A DNA stretch of 64,000 nt. Origin: Curtobacterium sp. VKM Ac-2865. GTDB taxonomy: Bacteria; Actinomycetota; Actinomycetes; Actinomycetales; Microbacteriaceae. The DNA lies in contig NZ_JADKRZ010000001.1 of assembly GCF_015350905.1 (NCBI RefSeq), forward strand, positions 310,001 to 374,000, in the 5' to 3' direction. Position numbers and translations under genes: made by a program. How positions within the stretch are numbered: the stretch's first letter is position 1; the number at the start of each line of letters is the position of its first letter. Shown here piece by piece: positions 7,670 to 17,064 of this stretch. The notes below the pieces were generated by a model. The model ran no database searches and was not told where the DNA came from. It was given only the letters and a program-made list of their open reading frames with translations.

Positions 7670-9349
7670 ATGACCACAGCGCGTCCCGTCCGTCAGCCCT
7701 CCGCCGTCGACCGGGTCGCCGAGGACTGGGTGACCACCCTCGTCGACCTCGACCCGACCATCGCCACGTACATCGGGGTCCCCGGGCGGACGGGGGAGTA
7801 CGGCGACACCTCGCCCGCCGGAGCCGCGGCGTCGGCCGACGCGGCCCGTGCGGCTCGGCGTGCCCTCGACGCGGCCGAGCCCGTCGACGCCGTCGACCGC
7901 GTCACGAAGACCGACCTCGGGGCGGAGCTCGACCTGGTCGTCGAGTCGTACGAGCGGAAGCTGCACCTCCGCGACCTCAACGTCATCACCAGCCCGGCGC
8001 AGGCCCTGCGCGAGGTCATCGACCTGATGCCCACGGCGACCACGTCCGACTGGGAGGACGTCGCGAGCCGGGTGCGCGCACTGCCCGACGCGCTCGAGGG
8101 CTTCCGCGAGACCCTGCTCGAGGGCACCCGCGACCAGGTGGTCCCCGCCCGTCGGCAGGTCGAGCTCGTCGCCGAGCAGATGGCCAGGAGCGGGGCGGAC
8201 GACGGCTTCTTCCGACAGCTCGCCACGACGGCGGCGCTCGACGACGGCGCCCCGGTCCCCGACGCACTCCGCGCGGAGCTGGTCCGCGGGGGCGAGGTCG
8301 CCGCGGCCGCGTACCGCTCGTTCGGCCGGTTCCTCCAGCACGAGCTGATGCCCCTCGCGATGCCGACCGACGCCGTGGGCCGTGACGACTACGAGCTGCA
8401 CTCCCGCCGGTTCCTCGGTGCGGTGGTCGACCTCGACGAGACGTACGCGTGGGGCCTCGAGGAGCTCGCCCGGATGCGCGAGGAGCAGGAGCGCATCGCC
8501 GACCGGATCGAGTCCGGCGCGTCCGTGGCCCGCGCGATCGAGGTCCTCGACGCCGACCCCGCCCGCATGCTGCACGGCACGGACGCCCTCCGGCAGTGGA
8601 TGCAGGAGACCAGCGACGAGTCGATCCGCGCGATGGACGGCCGCTACTTCGACATCGCGGACCCGATCCAGCGCCTGGAGTGCCGCATCGCCCCCACGCA
8701 GGAGGGCGGGATCTACTACACGGGCCCGTCCGACGACTTCTCGCGCGCCGGCCGCATGTGGTGGTCCGTGCCGGAGGGCGTCACCGAGTTCGGCACCTGG
8801 CGCGAGAAGACCACGGTGTACCACGAGGGCGTGCCCGGTCACCACCTGCAGATCAGCCAGGCCGTCTTCAACCGCGGCGAGCTGAACACCTGGCGTCGGC
8901 AGCTGGCCGGCCCCTCCGGTCACGTGGAGGGCTGGGCGCTGTACGCCGAGCGCCTGATGGAGCAGCTCGGGTTCCTCGACGACGACGGTGACCGCCTCGG
9001 CATGCTCGACGGCCAGCGGATGCGCGCCGCGCGCGTGGTGCTCGACATCGGCGTGCACCTGCAGAAGACCAACCCGGACGGCGGCGGCTGGACGTGGGAG
9101 TACGCCCTCGACTTCATGGGGCAGAACGTCAACATGGACCCGGCGTTCGTGCGCTTCGAGGTCGCCAGGTACTTCGGCTGGCCCGGGCAGGCTCCGTCGT
9201 ACAAGGTGGGCCAGCGCGTGTGGGAGTCCGTCCGTGACGAGGTCGCCGCTCGCGAGGGCGCCGACTTCGACCTCAAGGCGTTCCACCACCGGGCACTGGC
9301 GCTCGGCGGTGTCGGCCTCGACACCCTCCGGTCGGCGCTGCTCGACTGA
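7670..9349 (+). CDS. DUF885 family protein, putative zinc metallopeptidase
   Basis: 559 residues. The family motif HExxPGHH is visible as HEGVPGHHLQ at about 385-394, followed by EGWALYAERLM about 30 residues on, which is the spacing expected for a third zinc ligand. This supports a gluzincin-like metal site. DUF885 proteins are annotated as peptidase-like, but the substrate is unknown. I see no signal peptide, so it is probably cytosolic. The ATG at 7670 is the only start compatible with the -10 box six nt upstream. Confidence 0.8.
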   Translation: MTTARPVRQPSAVDRVAEDWVTTLVDLDPTIATYIGVPGRTGEYGDTSPAGAAASADAARAARRALDAAEPVDAVDRVTKTDLGAELDLVVESYERKLHLRDLNVITSPAQALREVIDLMPTATTSDWEDVASRVRALPDALEGFRETLLEGTRDQVVPARRQVELVAEQMARSGADDGFFRQLATTAALDDGAPVPDALRAELVRGGEVAAAAYRSFGRFLQHELMPLAMPTDAVGRDDYELHSRRFLGAVVDLDETYAWGLEELARMREEQERIADRIESGASVARAIEVLDADPARMLHGTDALRQWMQETSDESIRAMDGRYFDIADPIQRLECRIAPTQEGGIYYTGPSDDFSRAGRMWWSVPEGVTEFGTWREKTTVYHEGVPGHHLQISQAVFNRGELNTWRRQLAGPSGHVEGWALYAERLMEQLGFLDDDGDRLGMLDGQRMRAARVVLDIGVHLQKTNPDGGGWTWEYALDFMGQNVNMDPAFVRFEVARYFGWPGQAPSYKVGQRVWESVRDEVAAREGADFDLKAFHHRALALGGVGLDTLRSALLD

Positions 9350-9393
9350 CGCAGCAGCCCGCGCGGACGACCGCGACACGCGCCCTGCCCCGC

Positions 9394-9423
9394 TTGTGAG
9401 GGGTCGAGCGCACCGGTTAGACT
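9394..9423 (+). promoter_or_regulatory. rpsA promoter (-35 TTGTGA, -10 TAGACT)
   Basis: TTGTGA at 9394-9399 and TAGACT at 9418-9423 with an 18-bp spacer, the best-formed two-box promoter in the window. It predicts a 5' leader of about 100 nt before rpsA, long enough for S1 autoregulation, though that is not shown here. Confidence 0.6.
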
Positions 9424-9531
9424 TGTGCGGCGCAATCCGCGTCACCAGAATCCACCGCCACGGCGGCAGCATGCGGGCACTGTCCCCGCGTCGCCCTGGC
9501 CCGACTCATGTCCGTTCGGAGCAATCTCTAC

Positions 9532-10989
9532 ATGACAACCACTACGACCAAGGCTCCTAAGCAGGTCGCCATCAACGACATCGGTTCGGCTGATGACTTC
9601 CTGGCCGAGGTCGAGAAGACCCTGAAGTTCTTCAACGACGGCGATCTCATCTCCGGCACCGTCGTGAAGATCGACCGCGACGAGGTCCTCCTCGACGTCG
9701 GGTACAAGACCGAGGGTGTCATCCCCTCGCGCGAGCTCTCGATCAAGCACGACGTCGACCCCAACGAGGTCGTCAACGTCGGTGACGAGGTCGAGGCCCT
9801 GGTCCTCCAGAAGGAGGACAAGGAAGGCCGCCTCATCCTGTCGAAGAAGCGCGCGCAGTACGAGCGTGCATGGGGCGACGTCGAGAAGATCAAGGAGTCC
9901 GACGGGGTCGTCACCGGCACCGTCATCGAGGTCGTCAAGGGTGGCCTCATCGTGGACATCGGTCTCCGCGGCTTCCTCCCGGCATCGCTCATCGAGCTCC
10001 GCCGCGTGCGCGACCTCACGCCGTACCTCGGTCAGGAGATCGAGGCCAAGATCCTCGAGCTCGACAAGAACCGCAACAACGTCGTGCTCTCGCGTCGTGC
10101 ACTGCTCGAGCAGACGCAGTCCGAGTCGCGCACCACGTTCCTGAACAACCTCCACAAGGGCCAGGTCCGCAAGGGCGTCGTCTCGTCGATCGTCAACTTC
10201 GGTGCGTTCGTCGACCTCGGCGGCGTCGACGGTCTCGTCCACGTGTCCGAGCTCAGCTGGAAGCACATCGAGCACGCCAGCGAGGTCGTCGAGGTCGGTC
10301 AGGAAGTCACCGTCGAGATCCTCGAGGTGGACCTGGACCGCGAGCGCGTGTCGCTCTCGCTCAAGGCCACGCAGGAAGACCCGTGGCAGGTCTTCGCCCG
10401 CACCCACGCGATCGGCCAGATCGCACCGGGCAAGGTCACGAAGCTCGTGCCGTTCGGTGCCTTCGTCCGCGTCGCGGACGGCATCGAGGGCCTGGTCCAC
10501 ATCTCGGAGCTCTCGAACAAGCACGTCGAGCTCGCCGAGCAGGTCGTGTCCGTCGGCGACGAGGTCTTCGTGAAGATCATCGACATCGACCTCGACCGTC
10601 GCCGCATCTCGCTCAGCCTCAAGCAGGCCAACGAGGGCGTCGACCCGGAGAGCGCCGAGTTCGACCCGGCCCTCTACGGCATGCCGACCGAGTACGACGA
10701 CAAGGGTGACTACAAGTACCCCGAGGGCTTCGACCCGGAGACCAACGAGTGGCTCGAGGGCTACGACGCGCAGCGCGAGGTCTGGGAAGGCCAGTACGCG
10801 GCCGCCCAGGGTCGTTGGGAGGCCCACAAGGCCCAGGTCGCCAAGTCCCTCACGGACGAGGCAACCGGCACCTTCGACCTCCCGGCCAGCGCGTCCTCGT
10901 CGTTCACCACCGAGCAGGCCGGCCAGGGCACCCTGGCCGACGACGCCTCGCTCGCGGCGCTCCGCGAGAAGCTCAGCTCGACCAACTGA
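9532..10989 (+). CDS. rpsA: 30S ribosomal protein S1
   Basis: 485 residues with four S1 RNA-binding repeats at about 33-105, 120-190, 205-278 and 292-365 (recognisable turns GDLISGTVVKIDRDEVLLDV, KVTKLVPFGAFVRV), then an acidic tail typical of actinobacterial S1. It helps mRNA bind the 30S subunit. ATG 9532 is chosen over an upstream in-frame ATG (9508): the protein then begins MTTTTTKAPKQ as in related S1 proteins, with GGAG about 10 nt upstream. A strong hairpin follows the gene. Confidence 0.97.
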   Translation: MTTTTTKAPKQVAINDIGSADDFLAEVEKTLKFFNDGDLISGTVVKIDRDEVLLDVGYKTEGVIPSRELSIKHDVDPNEVVNVGDEVEALVLQKEDKEGRLILSKKRAQYERAWGDVEKIKESDGVVTGTVIEVVKGGLIVDIGLRGFLPASLIELRRVRDLTPYLGQEIEAKILELDKNRNNVVLSRRALLEQTQSESRTTFLNNLHKGQVRKGVVSSIVNFGAFVDLGGVDGLVHVSELSWKHIEHASEVVEVGQEVTVEILEVDLDRERVSLSLKATQEDPWQVFARTHAIGQIAPGKVTKLVPFGAFVRVADGIEGLVHISELSNKHVELAEQVVSVGDEVFVKIIDIDLDRRRISLSLKQANEGVDPESAEFDPALYGMPTEYDDKGDYKYPEGFDPETNEWLEGYDAQREVWEGQYAAAQGRWEAHKAQVAKSLTDEATGTFDLPASASSSFTTEQAGQGTLADDASLAALREKLSSTN

Positions 10990-11014
10990 TCGAGCTCAGC
11001 AGCAACTGAACGCA

Positions 11015-11054
11015 CCGGAAGCCCGGCATCCCTCAGGGGGTGCCGGGCTTCCGG
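11015..11054 (+). terminator. Hairpin terminator after rpsA
   Basis: A perfect 14-bp stem (left arm CCGGAAGCCCGGCA) with a 12-nt loop, starting 25 bp past the stop codon. Confidence 0.85.
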
Positions 11055-11075
11055 CGTTCGCGGGGCACCCACGCC

Positions 11076-11081
11076 TAGGCT
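11076..11081 (+). promoter_or_regulatory. -10 box, leaderless start of coaE
   Basis: TAGGCT followed by 7 nt and the GTG at 11089. It favours 11089 over the alternative GTG at 11083. Confidence 0.55.
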
Positions 11082-11088
11082 GGTGGCC

Positions 11089-11700
11089 GTGCGCATCATC
11101 GGACTCACGGGCGGCATCGCCGCGGGGAAGTCGACCGTCTCGGGTCGCTGGGCAGCGCTCGGCGCCGTCGTCGTCGACGCGGACCGCCTGGCGCGGGACG
11201 CCGTCGCTCCCGGCAGCCGCGGGCTCGAGCAGGTCGCGGAACGCTTCGGTCCGTCAGTGATCGCCGCGGACGGGTCGCTCGACCGGCCGGCCCTCGGCAC
11301 GATCGTGTTCTCCGACCCGGCGGCGCGCAAGGACCTCGAAGCCATCACCCACCCCGAGGTCTGGCGGCTCGCCCAGGCCGCGTTCGACGCCGCCGAGCAG
11401 GCCGACCCGGACGCGGTGGTGGTGTACGACGTGCCGCTCCTCGCCGAGGCCCGAGGGAGCCGTCCACTGCGGTTCGACGCGGTCGTCGTGGTCGATGCTC
11501 CGGCGGCGGTGCGGATCGAGCGTCTCGTGCAGCACCGCGGGATGTCCCGTCAGGAAGCCGAGCGTCGCGTCGGCGCACAGGCGAGCGACGCCGACCGACT
11601 CGCCCTGGCCGACCACGTCGTCGACGCCACCGGCACCCTCGAGGACACGATCCGCTCGGCGGACCGGGTCTGGGGCCTGGTCGCACCAGCGACCCCGTGA
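11089..11700 (+). CDS. coaE: Dephospho-CoA kinase
   Basis: 203 residues. Last step of CoA synthesis: ATP-dependent phosphorylation of the ribose 3'-OH of dephospho-CoA. The P-loop GLTGGIAAGKST is at the N-terminus, DADRLARD follows as the substrate-binding segment, and VYDVPLLAEA and RRVGAQ complete the family pattern. The rpsA-coaE order is common in actinobacteria, but the strong terminator and separate -10 box indicate independent transcription. The stop codon overlaps the next start in GTGA, so the two genes are probably translationally coupled. Confidence 0.95.
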   Translation: MRIIGLTGGIAAGKSTVSGRWAALGAVVVDADRLARDAVAPGSRGLEQVAERFGPSVIAADGSLDRPALGTIVFSDPAARKDLEAITHPEVWRLAQAAFDAAEQADPDAVVVYDVPLLAEARGSRPLRFDAVVVVDAPAAVRIERLVQHRGMSRQEAERRVGAQASDADRLALADHVVDATGTLEDTIRSADRVWGLVAPATP

Positions 11701-12755
11701 AGCACCGGCTGCTGCTCGTCGTCGCCGCGGTCGTCCTCGTGGCGATCGGGCTCGGCACCCTCGTCGCTGCGAACCTGCTCGCCGGGCAGCGTGTGGCGGA
11801 CCACGGCCGTGAGCCGGCGCACGCCCGCCCGCGCAGCGACGCACGCGGTCCCCAGGACGAGCTCCACCGCTTCCGGCTCGGCGCGATCGACGGGGAGCGG
11901 CTCGAACCGAACCGGGACGACTTCGCCGCCAGGACCGCCGCCGACGGGCCGCTGCTGCTGTTCCTGCCGGCGACGCGCGCCCGGCCGGCGGACTACCAGC
12001 GGTTCCTGACGACGGCGCTCGGCGACGGCTACCACGTGCTCGGGCTCGACTACTGGAACCTCGGCAAGACCCTCTCCGGCACGTGCGAGGCCGACCCGCG
12101 CTGCTACGGCACGGTGCAGCGGAACCGGTTCGACGGCACCCGACAGTCGGACTACAGCGCGGTGTCCCCGGCGGGGTCGATCGTCTCGCGGTTCCGCGAC
12201 GCGATCGCACACCTGGACGACGTGGACCCGAAAGGCGGGTGGGGACGTTTCGTCGCGCCGGACGAGGACATCGCCTGGAGCGACATCGTCGTGGCCGGGC
12301 ACTCGCAGGGTGGCGGCGAGGCGGCGTACATCGCGCACATCCGGCCGGTCCTCGGCGCGCTGATGTTCGCGTCCCCGGTGGAGTCGCTCGGGCCGGTGCA
12401 CGCCGCGTGGATGGACCGCCCGGGGCAGACCCCGGCGTCGCGGATGTACGCCGTGGACGACGTCCGCGACGAGTTCGGACCGCGGATCCGTGGATCGTGG
12501 ACGGCACTCGGCCTCGACGTCCCGGCGATCCCGGGCGGACCGGCCGAACCGTGGCGGACCGACACGGCAGCGCCACCGGAGGGCTGGTACCCCCACGCCA
12601 TCCTCACCGACATCAGCATCGGGACCCCGGCGCAGTCGCACTCCCGCATCATCAAGGACACGACGCCACTCGACGCACAGGGACAGCCCCGGCTCATCGC
12701 GCTCTGGCAGTGGCTGCTCCGACGCTTCCCCCTGCCCACGCAGACGAGTCCCTGA
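11697..12755 (+). CDS. Membrane-anchored or secreted alpha/beta-hydrolase-fold protein
   Basis: 352 residues. An N-terminal hydrophobic segment (about 4-28) after MKHR acts as signal or anchor, so the rest is probably extracytoplasmic. The nucleophile elbow is VVAGHSQGGGEAAY with S203. Two cysteines (in GTCEADPRCYG) could form a disulfide. Substrate unknown; resemblance is to uncharacterised secreted hydrolases. Its GTG start overlaps the coaE stop by 4 nt although the functions look unrelated. Confidence 0.65.
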   Translation: MKHRLLLVVAAVVLVAIGLGTLVAANLLAGQRVADHGREPAHARPRSDARGPQDELHRFRLGAIDGERLEPNRDDFAARTAADGPLLLFLPATRARPADYQRFLTTALGDGYHVLGLDYWNLGKTLSGTCEADPRCYGTVQRNRFDGTRQSDYSAVSPAGSIVSRFRDAIAHLDDVDPKGGWGRFVAPDEDIAWSDIVVAGHSQGGGEAAYIAHIRPVLGALMFASPVESLGPVHAAWMDRPGQTPASRMYAVDDVRDEFGPRIRGSWTALGLDVPAIPGGPAEPWRTDTAAPPEGWYPHAILTDISIGTPAQSHSRIIKDTTPLDAQGQPRLIALWQWLLRRFPLPTQTSP

Positions 12756-12777
12756 CGGCCGTCATGGGATCCAGGAT

Positions 12778-12783
12778 TAGCGT
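12778..12783 (+). promoter_or_regulatory. -10 box, leaderless start of the AMP-ligase gene
   Basis: TAGCGT, then 6 nt, then GTG 12790. Confidence 0.5.
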
Positions 12784-12789
12784 GGCGGG

Positions 12790-14352
12790 GTGCAGCCCGA
12801 CCGCGACCCCCACGCGCCGACCCCCGGCGGCCTCCGCGCCCTGATCCGCCAGCGCGCCGCCGAGGACCCCGACCATGTGTACCTCGAGGACGCCCGCTCC
12901 GACCGGGTGCTCCGTCACCGTGACCTCGAGACCGCCGTCGCCGCCTGGTCCTCGACCTTCGACGTGATCGGCGTCCCCGACTCCGGGGCCGTGCTCGTCG
13001 ACGTGGGGGACCCGATCGCGTTCGCCGTCGTGCACCTGGCCGCCGTCGCGAGCGGGCGGCGGGCGGTCCCCGTCGACACCGGACAGCCGACGACCGAGCC
13101 GGCACGGCTCGCGGACCTGCTCGGTGGCGCCTCGATCGTGGTGTCGGACCGGCTCGAGGACACGACCATCCCGGGGACGCCGGCCGCCCGTGTGGACCCG
13201 GCCACGAGCCTCCCGTCCGACGTCCGTGACGGCGACCTGCCCACGGCGACGCCCGACACACCCGGTGAGGGGTCCGTCGTGCTCTTCACCTCGGGTTCGA
13301 CCGGCACGCCGAAGGGCGTCGAACTGCCGGAGTCGCAGCTGCTGTTCGTCGCCCGGGCCGTCGCCGAGCACAACGCGCTGACGCGGGACGACCGCGGGTT
13401 CAACTCGTTGCCCCTGTTCCACGTCAACGCCGAGGTCGTCGGGCTGCTCTCGACCCTCGTCGCCGGTGCCACGCTGGTGCTCGACCGACGATTCCGGCGG
13501 ACCGGGTTCTGGGAGCTGCTCGCCGACCGCCGGGTGACCTGGCTGAACGCGGTGCCGGCGATCCTGGCGGTGCTCGCGAAGACCGGGCCGCTCGACTTCC
13601 CCGCGGGTCTGCGGTTCGTCCGGAGTGCCTCGGCGCCGCTGCCCGACCCCGTCCGCGCCGCACTGCGTGACGTCCCGCTCGTCGTGAGCTGGGGCATGAC
13701 CGAGGGCGCCAGCCAGATCACCGCCACGCCGCTCGGCGCACCCGCCCGCGCCGGCACGGTCGGGGTGCCCGTCGGCTGCGCCGTCGAGGTCCGCGACGAG
13801 GACGGCACCGTGCTGCCGGCCGGGACGACCGGCGCGCTGTGGGTCCGCGGACCGGGCATCGTGCGCTCCTACCTGCACGGCCGTGCCACGGAACGCTTCG
13901 ACGCGGAGGGCTGGCTCGCCACGGGTGACGTCGGCTCGGTCGCCGAGGACGGCTGGGTGTCGCTCGCCGGGCGGTCCGACGACGTCATCAACCGCGGTGG
14001 TGAGAAGGTCTGGCCCGCCGAGGTCGAGGACGTCCTGCTCGGGGACCCGCGGGTCCTCGAGGCCGTGGTGGTGGCCCGGCCCGACGACGTCCTCGGCAGC
14101 GTGCCGGTGGCGTACGTCATCCCGCAGCCACGGGACGAGGACGGCGTCGAGCGCGACGCCGACGCCGAAGCCACCGCCGGCGAGCGCGACGCCGCAGCCG
14201 CCGCCCTCGTCGCCGACCTCACCGCCCGCGCCGAACGGTCCCTGACCCGCTTCCGCCGCCCGGTCGAGATCATCGTCGTCCCCGACCTGCCCCGCGCCCC
14301 CACCGGCAAGGTCCAGCGCGCCCGGGTGCGCGGCATGGCGGAGACACCGTGA
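12790..14352 (+). CDS. AMP-dependent synthetase/ligase (acyl-CoA synthetase-like)
   Basis: 520 residues of the ANL superfamily: activates a carboxylic acid as acyl-AMP and usually transfers it to CoA or a carrier. The AMP-binding loop is FTSGSTGTPKG (about 167-177), the A5 region WGMTEGASQIT, the hinge LAGRSDDVINRGGEKVWP, and the catalytic lysine K507 sits in PTGKVQ. The C-terminal subdomain contains an unusual insertion of about 20 acidic/alanine residues near 455-475. It shares a 4-nt GTGA overlap with the acyltransferase gene, so the two may process the same acyl group; that is inference. Confidence 0.85.
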   Translation: MQPDRDPHAPTPGGLRALIRQRAAEDPDHVYLEDARSDRVLRHRDLETAVAAWSSTFDVIGVPDSGAVLVDVGDPIAFAVVHLAAVASGRRAVPVDTGQPTTEPARLADLLGGASIVVSDRLEDTTIPGTPAARVDPATSLPSDVRDGDLPTATPDTPGEGSVVLFTSGSTGTPKGVELPESQLLFVARAVAEHNALTRDDRGFNSLPLFHVNAEVVGLLSTLVAGATLVLDRRFRRTGFWELLADRRVTWLNAVPAILAVLAKTGPLDFPAGLRFVRSASAPLPDPVRAALRDVPLVVSWGMTEGASQITATPLGAPARAGTVGVPVGCAVEVRDEDGTVLPAGTTGALWVRGPGIVRSYLHGRATERFDAEGWLATGDVGSVAEDGWVSLAGRSDDVINRGGEKVWPAEVEDVLLGDPRVLEAVVVARPDDVLGSVPVAYVIPQPRDEDGVERDADAEATAGERDAAAAALVADLTARAERSLTRFRRPVEIIVVPDLPRAPTGKVQRARVRGMAETP

Positions 14353-15539
14353 GCACGACGACGGCGCAGGGCACGGGCGTCCGGACCCCGACCCGCACCG
14401 CCGAGGGCCGCCCGCGGCACCTCTACGAGATCGACGTCCTCCGCATCCTGACGTTCGCGTGCGTGATCGGCGTGCACACGACGAGCCACACGATGGCGTC
14501 GGACGACCTCGGGCTCGCCGGGCTCCTCGCGCTGCTGCACTTCACCCGGCTGGTGTTCTTCACCCTGACCGCGTTCGTGCTCGTCTACAGCTGGTCGATC
14601 CGCCCGAAGCCGATGTCGGTGTTCTGGCCGAAGCGCTTCCTGCTCGTGGGGGTGCCCTACCTGGCGTGGTCGTTCGTGTACGTCGCCTCCGCGTGGCTGC
14701 TCGACGCAGGCCAGCGCGGCGACGTCCCGGCGCTCGTCGAGACGTACGCCACCGGCATCGTCACGGGGACGGCGAAGTACCACCTGTACTTCCTGCTCGT
14801 GACGATGCAGGTGTACCTGCTGCTGCCGGCGATCATGTGGCTCGTGCGCACCACGCGACGCCACCACGTCGCGGTGCTCGTCGTCAGCCTGCTCGTGCAG
14901 CTCGTCGTCTTCGCCGGCTACAAGTACTTCCCCTCGACCGACGCCTGGATGCACGGCTACCAGAAGCAGTTCTTCTTCTCCTACGTCTTCTTCATCGTCT
15001 CGGGGGCGATCGCGGCCGACCACGCCGAGGGGTTCCTGGGGTTCGTACGCAGACGGCGCCGGGCGATCGGGTGGGCGTTCCTCGGCGGAGCGGTGCTGAC
15101 CCTCGTGGTGTTCGTGGTCCAGATGGCGCTCGGGGACTCGGCCTACAAGGCCGGCACCCCGCTGCAGCCCGTCGAGGTGGTGTGGAGCACCCTCGTCTTC
15201 CTCGGGTTCCTGGCCGCGGGGGCTGCCTGGGCCGACCGTCGGGTCGCCGGCAGCCGTCTGGCGAAGGTCGTCGACTACGCCTCGGACCGCTCGTTCGGCA
15301 TCTTCCTGAGCCACCCGCTGGTGATCTGGTTGCTGCTGTACGGCTCCAGTCCGCTCGAGGCGCTCGTGCCGAAGCCCTGGCTGACCCTCGTGACGTACCT
15401 GCTCGTCGTGGTGCTCGCCGTCGCCGTCACCGAGGCCTTCCGCTGGACGCCCCTGAGCGTGCCGCTGACGGGGCGGCCGTCGCTCGCCACGCGGGCAGCC
15501 CGGCAGGCGCGGGCCGCGAAGCCTCCGGTGACCCGCTGA
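14349..15539 (+). CDS. Acyltransferase 3 family integral membrane protein
   Basis: 396 residues with about ten transmembrane segments. The N-terminal block YEIDVLRILTFACVIGVHT includes the conserved acyl-transferase-3 pattern with His in the first helix. Family members acetylate or succinylate sugars and lipids at the membrane (OafA, NodX, MdoC-like). The target is unknown. GTG start overlapping the upstream ligase stop suggests an operon. It ends in a family A palindrome shared with the convergent MFS gene. Confidence 0.8.
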   Translation: MSTTTAQGTGVRTPTRTAEGRPRHLYEIDVLRILTFACVIGVHTTSHTMASDDLGLAGLLALLHFTRLVFFTLTAFVLVYSWSIRPKPMSVFWPKRFLLVGVPYLAWSFVYVASAWLLDAGQRGDVPALVETYATGIVTGTAKYHLYFLLVTMQVYLLLPAIMWLVRTTRRHHVAVLVVSLLVQLVVFAGYKYFPSTDAWMHGYQKQFFFSYVFFIVSGAIAADHAEGFLGFVRRRRRAIGWAFLGGAVLTLVVFVVQMALGDSAYKAGTPLQPVEVVWSTLVFLGFLAAGAAWADRRVAGSRLAKVVDYASDRSFGIFLSHPLVIWLLLYGSSPLEALVPKPWLTLVTYLLVVVLAVAVTEAFRWTPLSVPLTGRPSLATRAARQARAAKPPVTR

Positions 15540-15585
15540 CGGACCGGAGGCTCCCGGCGGCGCCGCCACGAGCCTCCAGTCCGTC
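15538..15585. terminator. Family A palindrome between convergent genes
   Basis: 16-bp arms (15538-15553 and 15570-15585) with one mismatch around a GC-only centre that is itself palindromic. It begins at the acyltransferase stop codon and ends 6 bp before the MFS stop codon, so it could stop transcription from both sides. Confidence 0.75.
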
Positions 15586-15591
15586 CTGTGG

Positions 15592-16917
15592 TCAGGCCGA
15601 GCGCTGCTCGGCTTCCGGGGTACCGATCTCCAGCACGCCGTCGGTGGAGGTGAGCCGCTGCGGCTTCATGAACCACGCGACGACGGCTGCGCCACCGAGC
15701 AGCACGCAGGACAGCGCGAACGGCAGCTGCCAGCCGGACGCGTCGACGAGCACCCCGAAGACGATCGGTGAGAGGACGCCGGCGACGCCGAAGCCGGTGT
15801 TCATGAAGCCGGATGCCGTCCCGGACCACTGCGGGGCCACGTCCATCGGGATCGCCCAGAGGTTGGCGTTGCAGAGCTCCAGGAAGAAGAACGACAGGGC
15901 GAGCGAGATCGTCGCGACGAGCAGGCCCTGCCCGATGACGAGCGGCACCAGACAGAGGAGCGATCCTCCGAGCCCGACGACGAGGATGGCCCGACGGGCG
16001 TTCCGGGTGTCGCCGCCGCGGTGGATGATGCGGTCGCTGAGCATGCCGCCGACGGTGTCGCCGACCACGCCCGCGAGCAGGATGAGCGTGGTGAAGAGGG
16101 CGAAGTCGCCGATCTTGAGGCCGTAGGTCGAGCTGAGGAACGTCGGCAGCCAGGTGAGGAACACCCAGAGGGTCCAGCCGTAGCCGAAGTCCACGAAGGT
16201 GACGGGCAGGATCTGCTTCGCCATCTGTCGCCACGGCACGGGCGGACGGGTGGCGCGGGTCTCCACCGGGGGGAGCTCGTCGAGTTCGACCTGCGTGATG
16301 CCCTTCGCGGACTCCGGCTTGTCCCGGAAGAGGAACCACCAGGCGATCGCCCAGGCGAAGGACAGCACCGCGGTGGCGAAGAACGCCAGACGCCATCCGC
16401 TGATCGCGATGAAGTAGGCGACGACGAGGGGCGCGAGGGCGTTGCCGAGCCGCGCCGCGGAGTGCACGACGCCCTGGGCGAAGCCGTTGCGGTCGCGGGG
16501 GATCCAGCGGCTCATGGCCTGCGTGGCGGTGGGGAACGCGGCCGCCTCGCTCAGACCGAGCAGGGCGCGGGCGGCGAACAGCGTCCAGAAGCCCACGGCG
16601 AACCCGGTCCAGAGCGTCGCCACGCCCCAGATGACCGTGATGACGAAGAGGGCCTTGCGCGGGCCGAACTTCTCACTGACCGTCCCGCCGAACACCTGGA
16701 GCAGGGCGTACGGCAGCGAGAACGCGGCGACGATGACGCCCGCGGTGGTCTCCGTGAAGCCGAACTCCTCGGTGATGTGGGGGAGCGCGGTCGAGATGTT
16801 GGTGCGGTCGATGTACGAGATCGCGTACATGAAGCACAGCAGCAGGAGCACGCGGCCGCGGATGCGTCCGCGGAACGGGGTGCCCTTGGCTGGTGCGGCG
16901 GGGGTCGCCGTCGTCAT
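15592..16917 (-). CDS. MFS transporter, anion:cation symporter (ACS) type
   Basis: 441 residues, twelve predicted transmembrane helices with a central cytoplasmic loop (about 205-235). The first helix contains SYIDRTNISTALP, and RALLGLSEAAAFPT and MSRWIPRDRNGFAQG follow, matching the ACS subfamily that imports organic anions such as hexuronates, tartrate or phthalate. Which substrate cannot be read from sequence, and no catabolic genes sit beside it. ATG start. Confidence 0.85.
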   Translation of the reverse strand: MTTATPAAPAKGTPFRGRIRGRVLLLLCFMYAISYIDRTNISTALPHITEEFGFTETTAGVIVAAFSLPYALLQVFGGTVSEKFGPRKALFVITVIWGVATLWTGFAVGFWTLFAARALLGLSEAAAFPTATQAMSRWIPRDRNGFAQGVVHSAARLGNALAPLVVAYFIAISGWRLAFFATAVLSFAWAIAWWFLFRDKPESAKGITQVELDELPPVETRATRPPVPWRQMAKQILPVTFVDFGYGWTLWVFLTWLPTFLSSTYGLKIGDFALFTTLILLAGVVGDTVGGMLSDRIIHRGGDTRNARRAILVVGLGGSLLCLVPLVIGQGLLVATISLALSFFFLELCNANLWAIPMDVAPQWSGTASGFMNTGFGVAGVLSPIVFGVLVDASGWQLPFALSCVLLGGAAVVAWFMKPQRLTSTDGVLEIGTPEAEQRSA

Positions 16918-17052
16918 GGGTGGGTGCCTCTTCGAGGAGTGCGGTCGAGCCGGGTCGCTGAACAGACGGAACGGTAGGAGTGATCGCTATCAGCGTCCTT
17001 GGAGGGCGCTCTCCGCGGACGATACGCCCGGGCTGCTGTCGGTGGACGCGCC

Positions 17053-17058
17053 TACGAT
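17053..17058 (+). promoter_or_regulatory. -10 box, leaderless start of uvrB
   Basis: TACGAT, then 6 nt, then ATG 17065. I see no LexA-type palindrome (GAACN4GTTC) in the 150 bp upstream. Confidence 0.5.
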
Positions 17059-17064
17059 TGACGC

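Noticed and set aside
12694-13878. A minus-strand open frame opposite the AMP-ligase gene
   Set aside because: Biased composition and no motif; the plus-strand ligase carries all core ANL motifs.
16918-17064. LexA/SOS box upstream of uvrB (and of uvrA at about 20063-20110)
   Set aside because: No GAACN4GTTC-type palindrome is present in either region; the CGAAT...GGTTCG pair before uvrA has the wrong spacing.
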